64,000 nucleotides of DNA from Periplaneta americana (lineage: Eukaryota; Arthropoda; Insecta; Blattodea; Blattidae). The notes under the pieces are model-generated. The model was not told where the DNA came from. It saw nothing but the letters and a program-made list of their open reading frames with translations, and ran no database searches. The DNA is taken from NCBI RefSeq assembly GCF_040183065.1, contig NC_091124.1:91349001-91413000 (forward strand), in the 5' to 3' direction. Below are positions 11,473-22,588 of this stretch, one piece after another. The stretch's first letter is position 1. The number at the start of each line of letters is the position of its first letter. A program made the position numbers and the translations under genes.

Positions 11473-14154
11473 CTTTATTGGGAACATTTTTATGTATACG
11501 TAGTGTTTCTTACCCTAAGGATATTAATCTCATTCACTATGTATTTGGTTCATTTATTATTCATATTTTAACTACTAATATATAAATCTCATACTTTCTG
11601 TTACTCCATCTGCTTATATGCTGACAGGCTACTGTGCTTTCCTTTTCCTGTGCATTCTATTCATAACTTGCTTGAAAATCTTATTGCTCCCCATTTGTAA
11701 AATGTGACATTTCATTACTACCCTATCTTAATTTTATTATTGTTATTCTGTTTCCCATAAAATGTATCTGCTAATTTCCGTTTTAATAGGATAGGCCTAT
11801 GGTTTTTTTTTTTTTTGCACCAATGAAATTATTGTTGTAAAATATTTACGTCTCTCCTCAAAGCAATGATAGTGATACTGATGCTAGTATTACATTGTTT
11901 TTATACTGTAAACATTGTCTATATTTTGAAGTGTTAGAACTTTAATAAAGCAAGTATTTTTACTAAATCGAACGTGTGTTTGTGTTAATGTCACTAAAAT
12001 GTCACGAGAAAGGGATAAATTTCGCAAATGCAAACAAAGGCCCTGATAATAACATTCATATTCACAATCACACTCATTATCATCATTCCTGTATGAAACT
12101 GACCATATTAGTCTGTAACTGTTCTTTAATCACAGACATCAAAACTGTTACCGGTATTGATCAAAAGTAAGTTAAGTGGACCTAACTGATGCAACAGCTA
12201 CTTATGCCAGAGACTTGGGTTAAAATCCCAGTGAAACGGAATTGTTGGTGAAAAAGACGTTAATAGAGCACATTTTCTCTGCAAACTCTCACTTCTAATA
12301 ATTACAATTTCACCATTTTTTATTCACTTACTTACAAATGGCTTTTAAGGAACCCGGGAGTTCATTGCCGCTCTCACATTGATCCCTATCCTGTGCAAGA
12401 TTAATCCAGTCTCTATCATCATATTCCACCTCCCTCAAATCCATTTTAATATTATCCTCCCATCTACGTCTCGGTCTTCCCAAAGGTCTTTTTCCCTCTG
12501 GCCTCCCAACTAACACTCTATATGTATTTCTGGATTCGCCCATACGTGCTACATGCCCTGCCCATCTCAAACGTCTTATTGTAAGGTTTCGTAACAAGCT
12601 GTTTTTAAGGTGATGGGTTGTTAGCCCTTCGCCCAACCCCCAAGCTAGAGGACCACTCCTTATCGGCTGTCTATGACTGGTTATTCAATATATTCGCAGC
12701 TACCCTCCATATCTGGAGGCCGTCTCCTCTATCTGCAACCTGAGGACACGCCATGTCGTGGTGATAAGGACCCACAATACATGTTTCCTCCCCCCCCCCA
12801 CTAAAATCCATAAAGCAAATTGGATAAAATCGTTCTGCTTTCATGCTCTGTACGTGACATGATAATCAATACCATGTGCAATAATATCACTTGAAATTTG
12901 TACCCCTTGTTCAATTTTGAATGGGAGTTTCCAGTACTTGTTTTTACATTCACGATGTCATAGGTTTATTTTCCAAGCATAATCAGATAGTAGAATGTAA
13001 CTAAAACAGTAATTGTCATAAGATTTTACTAATTTAATAATTTGTGGTATTTTCGAATGCCTGAGTTTCGAACATAGTATTTTAATTTTTTTAATTATGT
13101 TCGTTTACCTGTTAATGATTATTCTGACAAGATTTCATTGAGGGAGTAGCCGGAATTGTGACCAATTGACTAGGAATTCATTCATGCAAGATTAACATCA
13201 TAACGATTCATTGCTCTTTGTTCTTCATTGTAACATTTATTTAAAACTATAAAACTTTCTTACGTTAAAACGTTAAAAGTGTTAAATGTTTTTTCTTAAA
13301 GGTAATATATCTTAATGATAGACGCTCTCCTTTCAATACCTGTGTGGTGTCATCACTAGTGTCTTTTGAACTACTGCGGCTCCAGCTGGTCTTGATTTCT
13401 TAGTTAGTGGTGGGGGTGTGTTGCTCTTATGGTGGGAGAGGATTGTTTGTATGTCGTGTATATCGAATAATGTAGGTCTATTTGTATTGAATTGCAATTG
13501 TGTATTAAGTATATACTGTGGATATATTATTGTGTGCTTGTATATTTCGTATTGTTCTAATATTAAATTGTGGACTTCTTGGTGTGATGTATAGTATTTC
13601 CATATCTGTCTCTATGTTACTGTAATCGTGATTGTTGTTAGTAATAAGTTCTGTGTAATTTGATGTGATATATGGTTTAGTTATTGCTTTAATGTGCTCA
13701 TTCTATCTTATTTGGAATGATCTTCCAATCTGTCCTATGTAAAAATCTGAACAGCTATTGCATTTTAATTTGTAATCACAATAACCAAAACAAACAACAA
13801 ACACTAATTTAAGATACCATATACAGGCAGGGTGCGAATTAACGGGGAGGATGGGGGGGGGGGATTCCCTCCCTGTTGGAAAGTTATCCCCCTCTCATAA
13901 ATTCATATTAATATCCCTGCTAGGGATAATTTCTATCCCCCTCACAAAATATAATTGTTTTAATACTAGTATACTTTATAAAGTAGAAGTAAGCAAAGAA
14001 AATAATATTGATATATTATCACCAACAAGCTGACAACAATCAATATAACTTCGGAATTACACATCTTATCTTAAGCCTGCTCATGGTTATAATTATTAGG
14101 GCCTATTGTTATCAAAATGCAAAACAAGGAACTCAGGGGACCAAGTGTTGAGCC

Positions 14155-14246
<92 letters not shown>

Positions 14247-14627
14247 TTTATGCATGGTATTTTCTATCAAGGCTTCTATCTTCCCCCCATCAGAAATCTT
14301 AATTCGCACCCTGTAAACAGGAAACCACAGTTCATCAAACCATTCCATACAACATAAACATGGAGCTTTTTCCGCACAATGACACACAGATTAATTAATA
14401 TACCAATGAACAATGACAACTACATTGAAGACTTAAATATAATAAAATATATAGCACAAGACACAAGATGATAAATAATTTCTTTTGCAGGAACAATGGC
14501 AGCTAGAGCAACCATCGAACGATTTGTGGTTACACATCCTTTCCTGTATTTTGTCTTGGACACAGATACTCACGTAGCCCTCATGGCCGGAAAGATAGTT
14601 GATCCACTTAATTCCAGGATATACTGA
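9347..14627 (+). CDS. Serpin, 3'-terminal two exons (partial; apparently non-inhibitory)
   Basis: Two exons, 9347-9488 and 14491-14627, join in phase (ACC C|GA) between a TTTTAG acceptor, a CGTAAGT donor and a TTTTGCAG acceptor. They give 91 residues plus a TGA stop. The first exon reads LGIWDVFDPRRSDLSGMSND and PDLYVRNIEQAVTVVIRNYV, the serpin segment leading to strand s5A. The second gives FVVTHPFLYFVL, HVALMAGKIVDP and the C-terminus, equivalent to the canonical DHPFLFxI ... GRVxxP signature. Inhibitory serpins have a hinge of the type EEGTEAAAAT before the reactive loop; here the equivalent residues are YVKILDIQTR, which are bulky and charged. This predicts a loop that cannot insert, so a non-inhibitory or specialised serpin. 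The loop length from s5A to THPF is normal, so no exon appears to be missing. The N-terminal exons are not found in the window and presumably lie upstream. The intron of about 5.0 kb is full of repeats. Family assignment is firm; function is inferred. Confidence 0.85.
10167..10430. repeat. Interrupted (ATT)n microsatellite cluster
   Basis: Three long ATT tracts (about 10167-10225, 10277-10310, 10379-10428) are separated by near-repeated spacers (GCTACTTTCACTATTGTTAT and GCTACTTTTATTATTGTCAT), so the microsatellite plus spacer was itself duplicated. It gives poly-Leu/Ile frames with no meaning. Confidence 0.9.
10718..10773. repeat. (ATT)n microsatellite
   Basis: An uninterrupted ATT tract. 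It is followed by AACCCTATTTTACCCGAAGG and CATATTAGGGC, a small hairpin-like sequence resembling the one near 28760, possibly a LINE 3' end. Confidence 0.85.
11206..11420 (-). mobile_element. LINE 3'-end fragment
   Basis: Read on the minus strand, this matches the plus-strand segment at about 16800-17050 over its length: GGCTGGGTCACTAAGAAGAA, GCACTGGAAGGAATG, CAGATGATAGAC, GAAAAGATTGGAGAA and GGGCAGAACACTATGAATGA. It is the tail of a non-LTR retrotransposon ORF. (ATT)n tracts flank it on both sides (11170-11205 and 11416-11472). Confidence 0.75.
12322..12770 (-). mobile_element. Internally deleted RTE-like LINE (5' leader joined to 3' tail)
   Basis: On the minus strand, 12770 down to about 12600 is a leader-like sequence (CCTCCAGATATGGAGGGTAG, then AGCTTGGGGGTTGGGCGAAG). 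It runs directly into the C-terminal coding end of the same RTE family as the element at 56754-60290: [35 protein letters not shown] and [10 protein letters not shown]. The tail ends with the family's CCATTTGTAAGTAAGTGAAT. The endonuclease and reverse transcriptase domains between head and tail are missing. The fusion keeps a 102-codon frame, but its start lies in the leader and I do not believe it is a gene. Confidence 0.75.
13325..13785 (-). pseudogene. Penelope-like retroelement, GIY-YIG endonuclease fragment
   Basis: The minus strand reads CDYKLKCNSCSDFYIGQIGR and SFQIR*NEHIKAITKPYITS, then TSNYTELITNNNHDYSNIET. Known PLE homologues carry YKLKC..C.KFYIGQTGRSF..R..EH, the GIY-YIG nuclease at the C-terminus of Penelope-like elements. 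Stops and frameshifts are frequent and no reverse transcriptase domain is visible nearby, so it is an old 3' fragment lying in the serpin intron. Confidence 0.75.
13828..14313. mobile_element. hAT-type MITE, 486 bp, with internal (AAT)n
   Basis: The termini CAGGGTGCGAATTAA and TTAATTCGCACCCTG are exact complements over 15 bp. They are flanked by TATACAGG (13820-13827) and TAAACAGG (14314-14321), an 8-bp duplication with one change. Inner inverted homology continues as GATGGGGGG / CCCCCCATC. The interior has no coding capacity and is half occupied by an (AAT)n tract at about 14155-14247. Confidence 0.85.
14491..14627 (+). CDS. Serpin last exon with stop
   Basis: The exon is 137 nt, follows TCTTTTGCAG, and encodes the distal reactive loop (TMAARATIERF), the THPFLYF signature and the C-terminal GKIVDPLNSRIY before TGA at 14625-14627. 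A 3' UTR follows, ending before the transposon at 14956; AAATAAATG near 14910 may serve as the polyadenylation signal. Confidence 0.85.
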
Positions 14628-14955
14628 AGAAAGAATTCCACACCAAGTAATACAAGTTCCAAAGAAAATTCGTTCACAAGAAAGATCTCCACATAACTAC
14701 TCCAGAGAAGATGACAAAGTCAATCAATTCAAGACACATCTTACCAAGTACAAAGATCGTATTAATAATTTTCCTCGTGCTGGTAATAATGGAATAATTT
14801 TAGTATTTATTTGTTTATGATATAAACTGAATTGCTCTCGCACTCTCCTTTTTTACATAACAGTAGATGGGAGAAAATTGTCAGTACCGGTAATAACATA
14901 AACTGTAGAAATAAATGAAAATCCTTGTACCTGGGGTACTTTTTCTAATGCTGTA

Positions 14956-15857
14956 ATTGAGGGGGTCCCAGCAAGAAAGTGCCAAGCCACATTTTTGCAC
15001 TTTTGATACAAAGCAAGTTGAATGTTTGATCAAATTCTCAAATCACAGAAAAAGTTAAATTTTGATTCTACATGTATAATGATTTCCTTGATATATGTTT
15101 AATTAAAATGTGAAATATATTGTACATATTTTTTATTATTTTATATTAAAAATTTATATTTATATGTATACTGTTCTGTGGCTTGAGCTTGACACAATCT
15201 TGGCCGAAAGAATTACTAATTATATGATGTGAAGTTTTATTGACATTAGAAATGTTATATTTTCAACTATTATTTATTATTTTTAAGACAAAGAAACTTT
15301 ATATTAATTTCGTTATTTCACAAAAGACAAACAATAACCTAAAATATAGGGAATTTCAAAAGTCAGTTCAAACATTAAACCACTATAAATATTATAATAT
15401 TTGAGATAGGGAAAAAAACAAAAACATCACAGTGTTGGGCAAACAACGGGGTTTACAAAACATTGGGAAGATGTCCGTTGTTCTCTTGTTCAACGCACAG
15501 CATTCTGTCTGCGACACCATGCACAGCATTTTGCAGATAATATCTTGGAATATTGGCAATTTCTTGCGAGATGGCATCTTTCAGTTGCAGTAGGGTTGTT
15601 GCATGTGTCAAGAAAACTCATTCTTTAAGGTAACCCCACAACCAAAAGTCGGCCGGATTTAAATCTGGAGATCGCGGAGGCTGCATTGTCGGAAAGTGCC
15701 TACTGATGAACGGATTACAGAGCCATCTGTTAGGTTTTCTGCAGAAACTCTTGACACCATAATTTTAAATACAATATATTATTTCCCATGAGATGGATGA
15801 TTAGTTCAATTTGACCAAAAATGTGGCTTGAAACTTTCTTGCCAGGACCCCCTCAAT
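14956..15857 (-). mobile_element. Tc1/mariner-like transposon, 902 bp, degenerate
   Basis: The inverted repeats start ATTGAGGGGGTCC and extend over about 40 bp (AGCAAGAAAGT, CCACATTTTTG). They are flanked by TA at 14954-14955 and 15858-15859. The minus strand keeps the C-terminal part of a transposase: PPRSPDLNPADFWLWGYLKE near 15660, then LKDAISQEIANIPRYYLQNA to about 15430. The N-terminal half and first catalytic Asp are gone. The element is inserted just downstream of the serpin 3' UTR. Confidence 0.85.
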
Positions 15858-15890
15858 TATTCATTAACTACATTAATATTATACTATGTT

Positions 15891-16250
15891 ACATGTCAAA
15901 CTCGCGGCTCCTGAATCACACCTGTGCAGCCCGAACTTATTATGGGGATGACAAGTAGAATACGGCCAACATTCAGGGTGTTCGTAAATTAAACGTGAAA
16001 ATGGAGCACAGCATTGCGATTTTGATATTACATGTTGGTTGGAGACAGAAGAGATGTCAGATATGGAAAAGGAAACATTAATCTGTGTTATCATTGGTTT
16101 TCCTTACTAGCAACCAATATGTATTTCTATAAATAAATATTGCTAATACATTACAGATTACATAATATGACTATTTCTTTTACTTGTGGCCCATGTGATC
16201 TTACACCCAGATTATTTGGCCCAGTTGAGATTTTGAGTTTGACATGCCTG
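15891..16250. mobile_element. Possible hAT (Charlie-type end) MITE
   Basis: ACATGTCAAACTCGCGGC at the left and GAGTTTGACATGCCTG at the right are inverted. CAGGCATGTCAAACTC resembles the CAGGGGTGTCAAACTC terminus of Charlie-type hATs. I did not find a clean 8-bp target duplication, so the limits are approximate. Confidence 0.45.
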
Positions 16251-16689
16251 GTGTAAAACCTGAAGAGTACTCGTTATATTAATGTGTTATTTTAAATGTG
16301 GGAAAATAGAAATATCAGTAGTAATATTATAATAAAATATAATTTATTAAAATGTGCAGAATGGTCCGGGGTACAAACTAGGTTTGTTACCTTACATCAT
16401 CATACTCTGTATCTTGGGGCACTCAGTAACAATGCTCAAAATGGAATAACTGACAATATTTTTAATTTTATTATTATTGATTTTCATAGTGTTTAAAATT
16501 CTTGTGTTATTGAATTTTCACTCACGAAAGGAAAGAAAAATTACTTCTTTCATTTGACAAACATAAAATATCAATGTTATTAAAGAAATAATTGACCAGC
16601 AAGTTTGGAACTCAATATACTGTACAGTAAGTAATATAATATAATGATAATATATGAGGCATAAACATGGACATTACAATGAAATGAAG

Positions 16690-17062
16690 AGAAATGATTA
16701 GAAGCATTTGAAATGTGGATATGAAGAAGAATGGAGTGTGCGAAATGGACAGACAGTATAAGAAATGGAGCGTGTTACAAAGAGTGGGTGAAAAAAGACT
16801 GATGCTGAAACTGATCAGGAAGAGAAAAAGAAATTGGCTGGGTCATTAGCTGAGAAGAAACTGCCTACTGAAGGATGCACTGGAAGAAATGATGAACGGA
16901 AGAAGAGTTCGGAGCAGAAGAAAACATCAGATGATAGACGACATTAATATATATGGATCATATGCAGAAATTAAGAGGAAGGTGGAAAATAGGAAAGATT
17001 GGAGAAAGCTGGGTTTGCAGTGAAAGACCTGCCATTGGGCAGAAAACTATGAATGAAAATGA
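16690..17062 (+). mobile_element. LINE 3'-end fragment
   Basis: The plus strand translates with a few breaks as KRKRNWLGH, LRRNCLLKDALEEMMNGRRV, then DDINIYGSYAEIKRKVENRK and DWRKLGLQ, ending in TGGGCAGAAAACTATGAATG. This is the C-terminal tail of an insect non-LTR reverse transcriptase. The same tail occurs reversed at 11206-11420. Confidence 0.75.
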
Positions 17063-17446
17063 CACTTTTGGCACATATAGAAGTCTCGAGAAAGACTCAG
17101 GGAATATCAAACCAATTCTTCTGACTTTCACAGGTTCAAGAAGATTTGTCTCAATATCCTCTAACATTATTTCAGAGAAGTCATCAACTTCTGCTCAAAT
17201 AAAATTTCAAATGCACAAATCTCTATACCTTTTTGTAAATTTAACAGTTGGTTTTTCTTCATTCACATTTTGTTTCATTGAGATACTTTTTGCTCTCTTT
17301 GTAGTAAATTCCGCTAAAATCCATTTCTTCTGACTAGTAACGAAGACCTGATTGAAGTAATGCAGTTATATATTCCTCTTTCTCATGCCCACACATTCAT
17401 TCTGCCATACTAATATAACTTCCATCATGATACATTGCACGGCATA

Positions 17447-18901
17447 TACAACTTACCAGCATTATCAGCACGGGTGTTCAGTGGGGAGATCTGACCACTC
17501 TCTTGCATAGCAGGAAAATGAATCAGCAGTGATTTAGGCTTGTAGTCCTGTACAAATAATGCACCAGTAAGAGGTAAAACGTTGTGTTGTTCTTCCCTTT
17601 TATCAAAGCATATGTTGAAAATAATGTCCACCCTTCTGGATGCAAGAAAATTCTGAAACACCTTCTGCAACTCACTATTTGTAATTTCACAGAGCACTCG
17701 CCTGATTATATTCTTCAACTCTTCAAGAGTGTGTGAATTGTTTACATACACTTTCTGTTTTAAAATCACCCACAGATAAAGACCATAAACATTTAAATTC
17801 AGGAAACAGGCTGGCGAAAGTTTGTGACTAATTATGCGATCATCAAACACTGTTTCTAATGCTTCTAGCGATATACTGGTAGTAGGTGTATGTGCAGTAA
17901 AGTTATCCTGCTGGAAGTAAGCATATTGTTCTTCAACTTCAGTCAGTATTGTAAAACAAAAGACAACAGAATATCTCGCACATAATTTTGTGAGTTGTCT
18001 GTATCTTAAAAGAAAACGAGGCCAATTACCCTGTGTGCAATAATGCCACACCACACATCTACTTCCTGATCGTGAAGAGGAACTTCATACAATGCATTAA
18101 ATGAGGATTTTTAGTATTTCAGTACCTTTTATTCTGAGAGTGGACTTATAATCACTTAAATGGTACCAAGTTTCAGATGTCATTAATTGTGATGGATCAA
18201 CAGTACCGCCATGAATAGAGTGCAACATCCACTAACAAAATTCACATAAGTGGCTGGATCCCTTTGCTACAATCGAAACACTGTCACTTTGTAAGAATGA
18301 AAGTGCAGCATTTTCAGTCCTCTTAATGCTGATCTTTGTAATAAGTCGTTTCTTGTGCTAATCAGCATGAAGATTTCTTAAATCTTAGCTGTATTCTTGC
18401 CTGAATATCTGCAAGTTTCTCCCATGTCATTCTTATACCCAGAAAAGTGGACATTATTTTCAACACATGGTTTGATAAAAGGTGAGATCAGTATAACGTT
18501 TTCTTATGACCTTCATCTGGTGCATTATTTGTACAGGACTATTGACCTGAATCACCACCGATTCGTTTTCCTCCTGTTTGAGAGAGCAGTTGGAACTCCT
18601 CACTAAAGCCCTGATCACATATAACAGATTGAACAACTTAATGTACTTTCAAGGCAACCACTCTTATCAATTTAGCTATGTTAGCATCTAGCAACTGCAA
18701 AAGAAGTCACGTTATAACCCTTACAGAATTGCATAGAGCAACTGTATTTCCATCTAGTGGTCATTAGCAAAAATGCCTTTTCGATGGTGGAGGTCCTGAC
18801 GGTTGTTCTCATTTTATAACATGGGAATGACCAATGTGATATATATTTGATCAGGGACTAAAGGCACGCACTGCAACCAGTGATAATGCCGATAAGTTGT
18901 A
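17447..18901 (-). mobile_element. Tc1/mariner-like transposon, ~1.45 kb, degenerate
   Basis: The inverted ends are TACAACTTACCAGCATTATC at 17447 and the complement of GATAATGCCGATAAGTTGTA ending at 18901, with flanking TA dinucleotides. The minus strand from about 18400 down to 17450 encodes a mariner-type transposase: VWCGIIA-like and YFQQDNFTAHTPTTS, then DDRIISHKLSPACFLNLNVY and HTLEELKNIIRRVLCEI. The PRSPDLN motif has decayed. A 209-codon stretch (17425-18054) remains open but begins past the expected first catalytic Asp and runs over the end of the element. Confidence 0.8.
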
Positions 18902-18904
18902 TAT

Positions 18905-19746
18905 GCTGTGAAGTATGACTGAGTGCCTCAACATCTGAATGTTTTTGATCTGGTCCTCTTTTCATAATATTCATCCTCCCTGAAACCTGCTTCTGTTCAG
19001 CTGTTGCACATTTAATCTTTTCTATGACTGTAAAGCTTGAATTTAATTATTTTTCAAATATGTTTGTTAAAACTCTTGTCTTATCAGGTTTCCGTCCATT
19101 TTTGTTCTGTACTTTAGGCTTTGCTTTAATAAATTGCCTGAGCTGTTCCAGAGACCTTGAAGTGTTCTTACTGCACTTATTTTGCTTGTACACAGATAGT
19201 GAATCAGCAGTTTGAGGTCAGGAGGAATTAGTGAGATTTTAATTGTTGAGAGCATTGAATTAATAATCTGTTTGTTAATTGTTGAAGCTGATATGATTTT
19301 GAGAAGCTGTTGTACAATCCAGCCTGTAAGTTACATGTGAACCTAAATATTTATACCATAATTGAAGGGGTGAGAATGATATAGTCTTAAGCCACACAGA
19401 CAAGATTTTACAGGAAAGCATATTGAAGGTTTAGAGTCCAATGCTATTAGATGCGGTGTCATAATTTCTTCGGCGTATACTTACGTCATTTGCTAAGTAA
19501 TTTTTATAATACTGTACTAGACTAGACGGTATTTCGGAAGGTGGTCAGCTGTTACATGCGCCGTAGCATTTCTGGTATGTGACGTCACAAACCTGTACAG
19601 TAGAACCAATCAGAATCAATCTATAACAAGTACTTCCAGAGTTCGTTTGTTCACGTGTGAGTGTTTCAATACATTGAATAAGTAAAACTAACATTTACTG
19701 TGTGTGTAAGACAAATAAATGGAAGAAGAGACTGTAAAAAGACAAA
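18905..19746. other. Unassigned spacer
   Basis: About 0.84 kb of AT-rich sequence with small frames only. No exon with matching splice sites, RNA gene or repeat end was recognised. Confidence 0.6.
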
Positions 19747-19748
19747 TA

Positions 19749-20598
19749 CAGGGCATATCAAAACTCCGGTAACACTTTCAATATTTTATTACACAAAAAC
19801 TACAAATGATAGCAATTTCAAACACACGTCAGTTTAAAGTCAAATTCTCAAAGTTCTGTTTACACCTTACAGAGATTCAATGTGTGAACCACGAGTGACT
19901 CGGCAGATGGCCAAACGATAATCAAACTCTTCCCATACCCTTTTCAACATATCCTCTGTGACCGTGGTGGCAGCTTCTCGAATTCTGGTTTTTAGTTCCT
20001 CTAAATCACGTGGCAAAGGCGGTACAAACACACGGTCCTTTAGTCACCCCCATAGAAAAAAGTCACATGCAGTCATATCAGGTGACCTTGGTGGCCATGT
20101 CATGAAACATCTGTCCCTTACTCCAGCACATCCTATCCAATGATCAGATATCTCTGTATTGAGGTAAGCACGAACTGCATTGTGGAAATGTGGCGGAGCC
20201 CCATCTTGCTGAAAGATGAAATCGTCATCGAGATCTTGTCTAAGTTGAGGCACCAACCATTGCTCCAGCATGTCCAGATATGAATGTCCAGTCACAGTAG
20301 CCTCAATGAAGAAGAAAGGTCTGTACAGTTTTCGTTGTGACAACGCACAGAAAACATTCACCTTTGGTGAATCACGCTCATGTTCAATGATTTTGTGAGG
20401 TTTTTGTGTACCCCAAACACGACAGTTGTGCTTGTTAATTTTTCCACTCATATGGAATGTCACTTTGTCGCTGAAAATTAAACGGCTGAATAACTTTGAG
20501 AGTTTGACTTTAAACTGACGTGTGTTTGAAAGTGCTATCATTAGTAGTTTTTGTGTAATAAAATATTGAAAGTGTTACCGGACTTTTGATATGCCCTG
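19749..20598 (-). mobile_element. Tc1/mariner-like transposon, 850 bp, with partial transposase
   Basis: Long inverted repeats start CAGGGCATATCAAAA and continue as CCGGTAACACTTTCAATATT for about 75 bp. TA flanks them at 19747-19748 and 20599-20600. The minus-strand frame 20541-20044 encodes the C-terminal half of a mariner-like transposase: HERDSPKVNVFCALS, the second catalytic Asp in FIFQQDGAPPHFHNAVRAYL, and the third in WPPRSPDMTACDFFLWG. The first Asp and the DNA-binding domain are deleted, so it is non-autonomous. Its TIR-to-TIR identity is high, so it is relatively recent. Confidence 0.9.
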
Positions 20599-20600
20599 TA

Positions 20601-20982
20601 TTGCACAGGCAGGCGCGGAAAATAGTGTTTAAAGTGTATAATTATTTTAAAAACGTTGACGAGCAGAATGCTGCCGGCCATCTTGATACTGACTGCAACG
20701 TTGCCAACACGCAAGAAATGACTGTAGAACCATGCAAAGAATATTGTTAGTGAAGGAAACAGGGTTTGTTTGGTTCATGCTTACAGTAATCTACGGCTAA
20801 GGTCATTATTGTCTTTTGATAATTTAAATTCTCTCCTGCAGTATTTGTATTGCACGTGCTCGTGAAGTAGGATGTGGCTGGCAATGTTGTACGCTGCCTT
20901 GCCCTCTCTATCTGTCTCTCTCAACGCAAATGCTAGTAGACTACCGCCTTCTGAATTGCCGTCAACTCTAGCAGCTTCCTCA
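20601..20982. other. Unassigned spacer between two transposons
   Basis: No coding or repeat signal was recognised in these roughly 380 bp. Confidence 0.6.
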
Positions 20983-20984
20983 TA

Positions 20985-22586
20985 CAGTGACTCAACTTAA
21001 TATTCGGCCAACCCTTAATTTTGTTCATTTTCGGACTTTTCAACACCTTTGATATAACATAAGGAAAGGACTGTTTAAATATCTTAAATATCAAATGTAC
21101 TTATACAATTGAAATGCAAATCACGAGTTGTAAAACAGTACAGATTACATAATTTGGCACTTTGAACATAAAATGACAGACTACACATCCACATTAATAT
21201 GTGGTCAGCTTGCATAGGCTTCACTTCTGTTATGTTGACCTTGTATGCAAGAATGTACATACAATGGGGAAGTATGATTCAGTTACTACCCTCAATGCAG
21301 TTTTGTTCAGACATACTGTGGACTGTTTCTAAGCGAATGGGGCACAAAGGGAAGAATTATACTTTTCAACAACGACAACTTATCATATTTCATTATGCCA
21401 AGTGGTGCATACACAGAGAAATTGCTGAATTATTGAGCATAAAGAGAAGTACAGTAGAGGACATTATAAGGAGGTTTGAAAGAGAGGATATAATAGAATC
21501 AATTCCGCAAAAAGAGCATCAAGAAAACTGGGTGACAGAGATGTTCTTTCAATAATGAGAAAAATTAAGAAAAATTCTGAAACTTGCAGCAGAGCATGCA
21601 AAGGAATATAGTAAGAATGTGAATTCAGAAACAATACGAAAATTTATCAGAATGCAAGGAGAAAGCTACATGTTAACCCAGTAAATAAGAAGAGGCTTAA
21701 GTACCGTTATGCAAAACATCACAATGACAAAGATGAAAAATGGTGGGAAAACATAATTTTCGTAGATGAAAAGAAATTTAATATTTTTGGCTCAGATGGC
21801 ATAAGCCAAATGAAGTGTTTAAAAAAGAAAACTTATTGTCAACTGTAAAACACTGGAGAGGAGGTGTTATGGTTTGGGGCACTATGTAGGCAACTGGAGT
21901 TGGAAAATACATTGAAAATACAATGAATAAAGAACAACATTTAAACATACTGAAGACAAGTCTACATAAGAGTACAGAAAAATTGGGGATATTAGAGAAT
22001 TTCAAATTTCTTAAAGACAACGATCCCAAACATATATTGTATCTTGTGCGCGAATGGTTGCTATACAATCGTCCTAAGGTGATAGAAATTCTTCACAATC
22101 GCCAGATTTAAATCATAATTGAAAATCTGTGGGACCAACTTAACCATAAGATAAGGACAATGCCAGTTAGTTGCAAAACAGAATTACAAAAAAGATTTGA
22201 GGAGGAATGGGGTCAAGTAAGTCCTGAATACAGGAAGAAAATAGTAGCTAGTAAGCCCAGGCAATCAGCAGGTCATTAAAAAAATGGATATCCAACAAAG
22301 TATTAATGGTTTGTTTTGTTTATTGAGAAGTACATACTTATGTTTCTGTTATGGCCGGATTCTAAAGTGATATATTTGTCTGTGTTTATGTTTTCATAAA
22401 ATAAAGAGTTTTTTATTTTTGTTAATATCAAAATATATTTAGAAGCTATTTTTATTTTCTCCGTCTCACTTGAATTTTAACCTGTTTGTTTTATGAACAA
22501 AAATAAATTATTTCTCCTAAAAATGTTTCAATAACATTTTTAAAACTCAAGTAACAGTTTTGGCCGAATATTAGGTTGAGTTACTG
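20985..22586 (+). mobile_element. Tc1-like transposon, 1.6 kb, near full length
   Basis: The inverted termini are CAGTGACTCAACTTAATATT on the left and the complement of AATATTAGGTTGAGTTACTG on the right, both running on into TTCGGCCAA-type sequence. TA flanks them at 20983-20984 and 22587-22588. The 1,602-bp length and the single transposase frame fit a complete Tc1-family element. Confidence 0.9.
21338..22318 (+). pseudogene. Tc1-like DDE transposase with frameshifts
   Basis: A start at 21338 gives MGHKGKNYTFQQRQLIIFHY and a paired helix-turn-helix (IHREIAELLSIKRSTVEDII). A frameshift follows near 21555. The catalytic core is recognisable: the first Asp in WENIIFVDEKKFNIFGSDG, a VMVWGTM block, the second Asp in FLKDNDPKH (near 22020), and the terminal acidic residue in IENLWDQLNH (near 22120). 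The frame ends as KIVASKPRQSAGH. At least two frameshifts and an in-frame stop make it inactive, but every domain is still present. Confidence 0.85.
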
Positions 22587-22588
22587 TA

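Noticed and set aside
17425-18054. 209-codon minus-strand frame as a host gene
   Set aside because: It lies almost wholly within the TIRs of a mariner-like element and contains FQQDNFTAHT-type transposase motifs.
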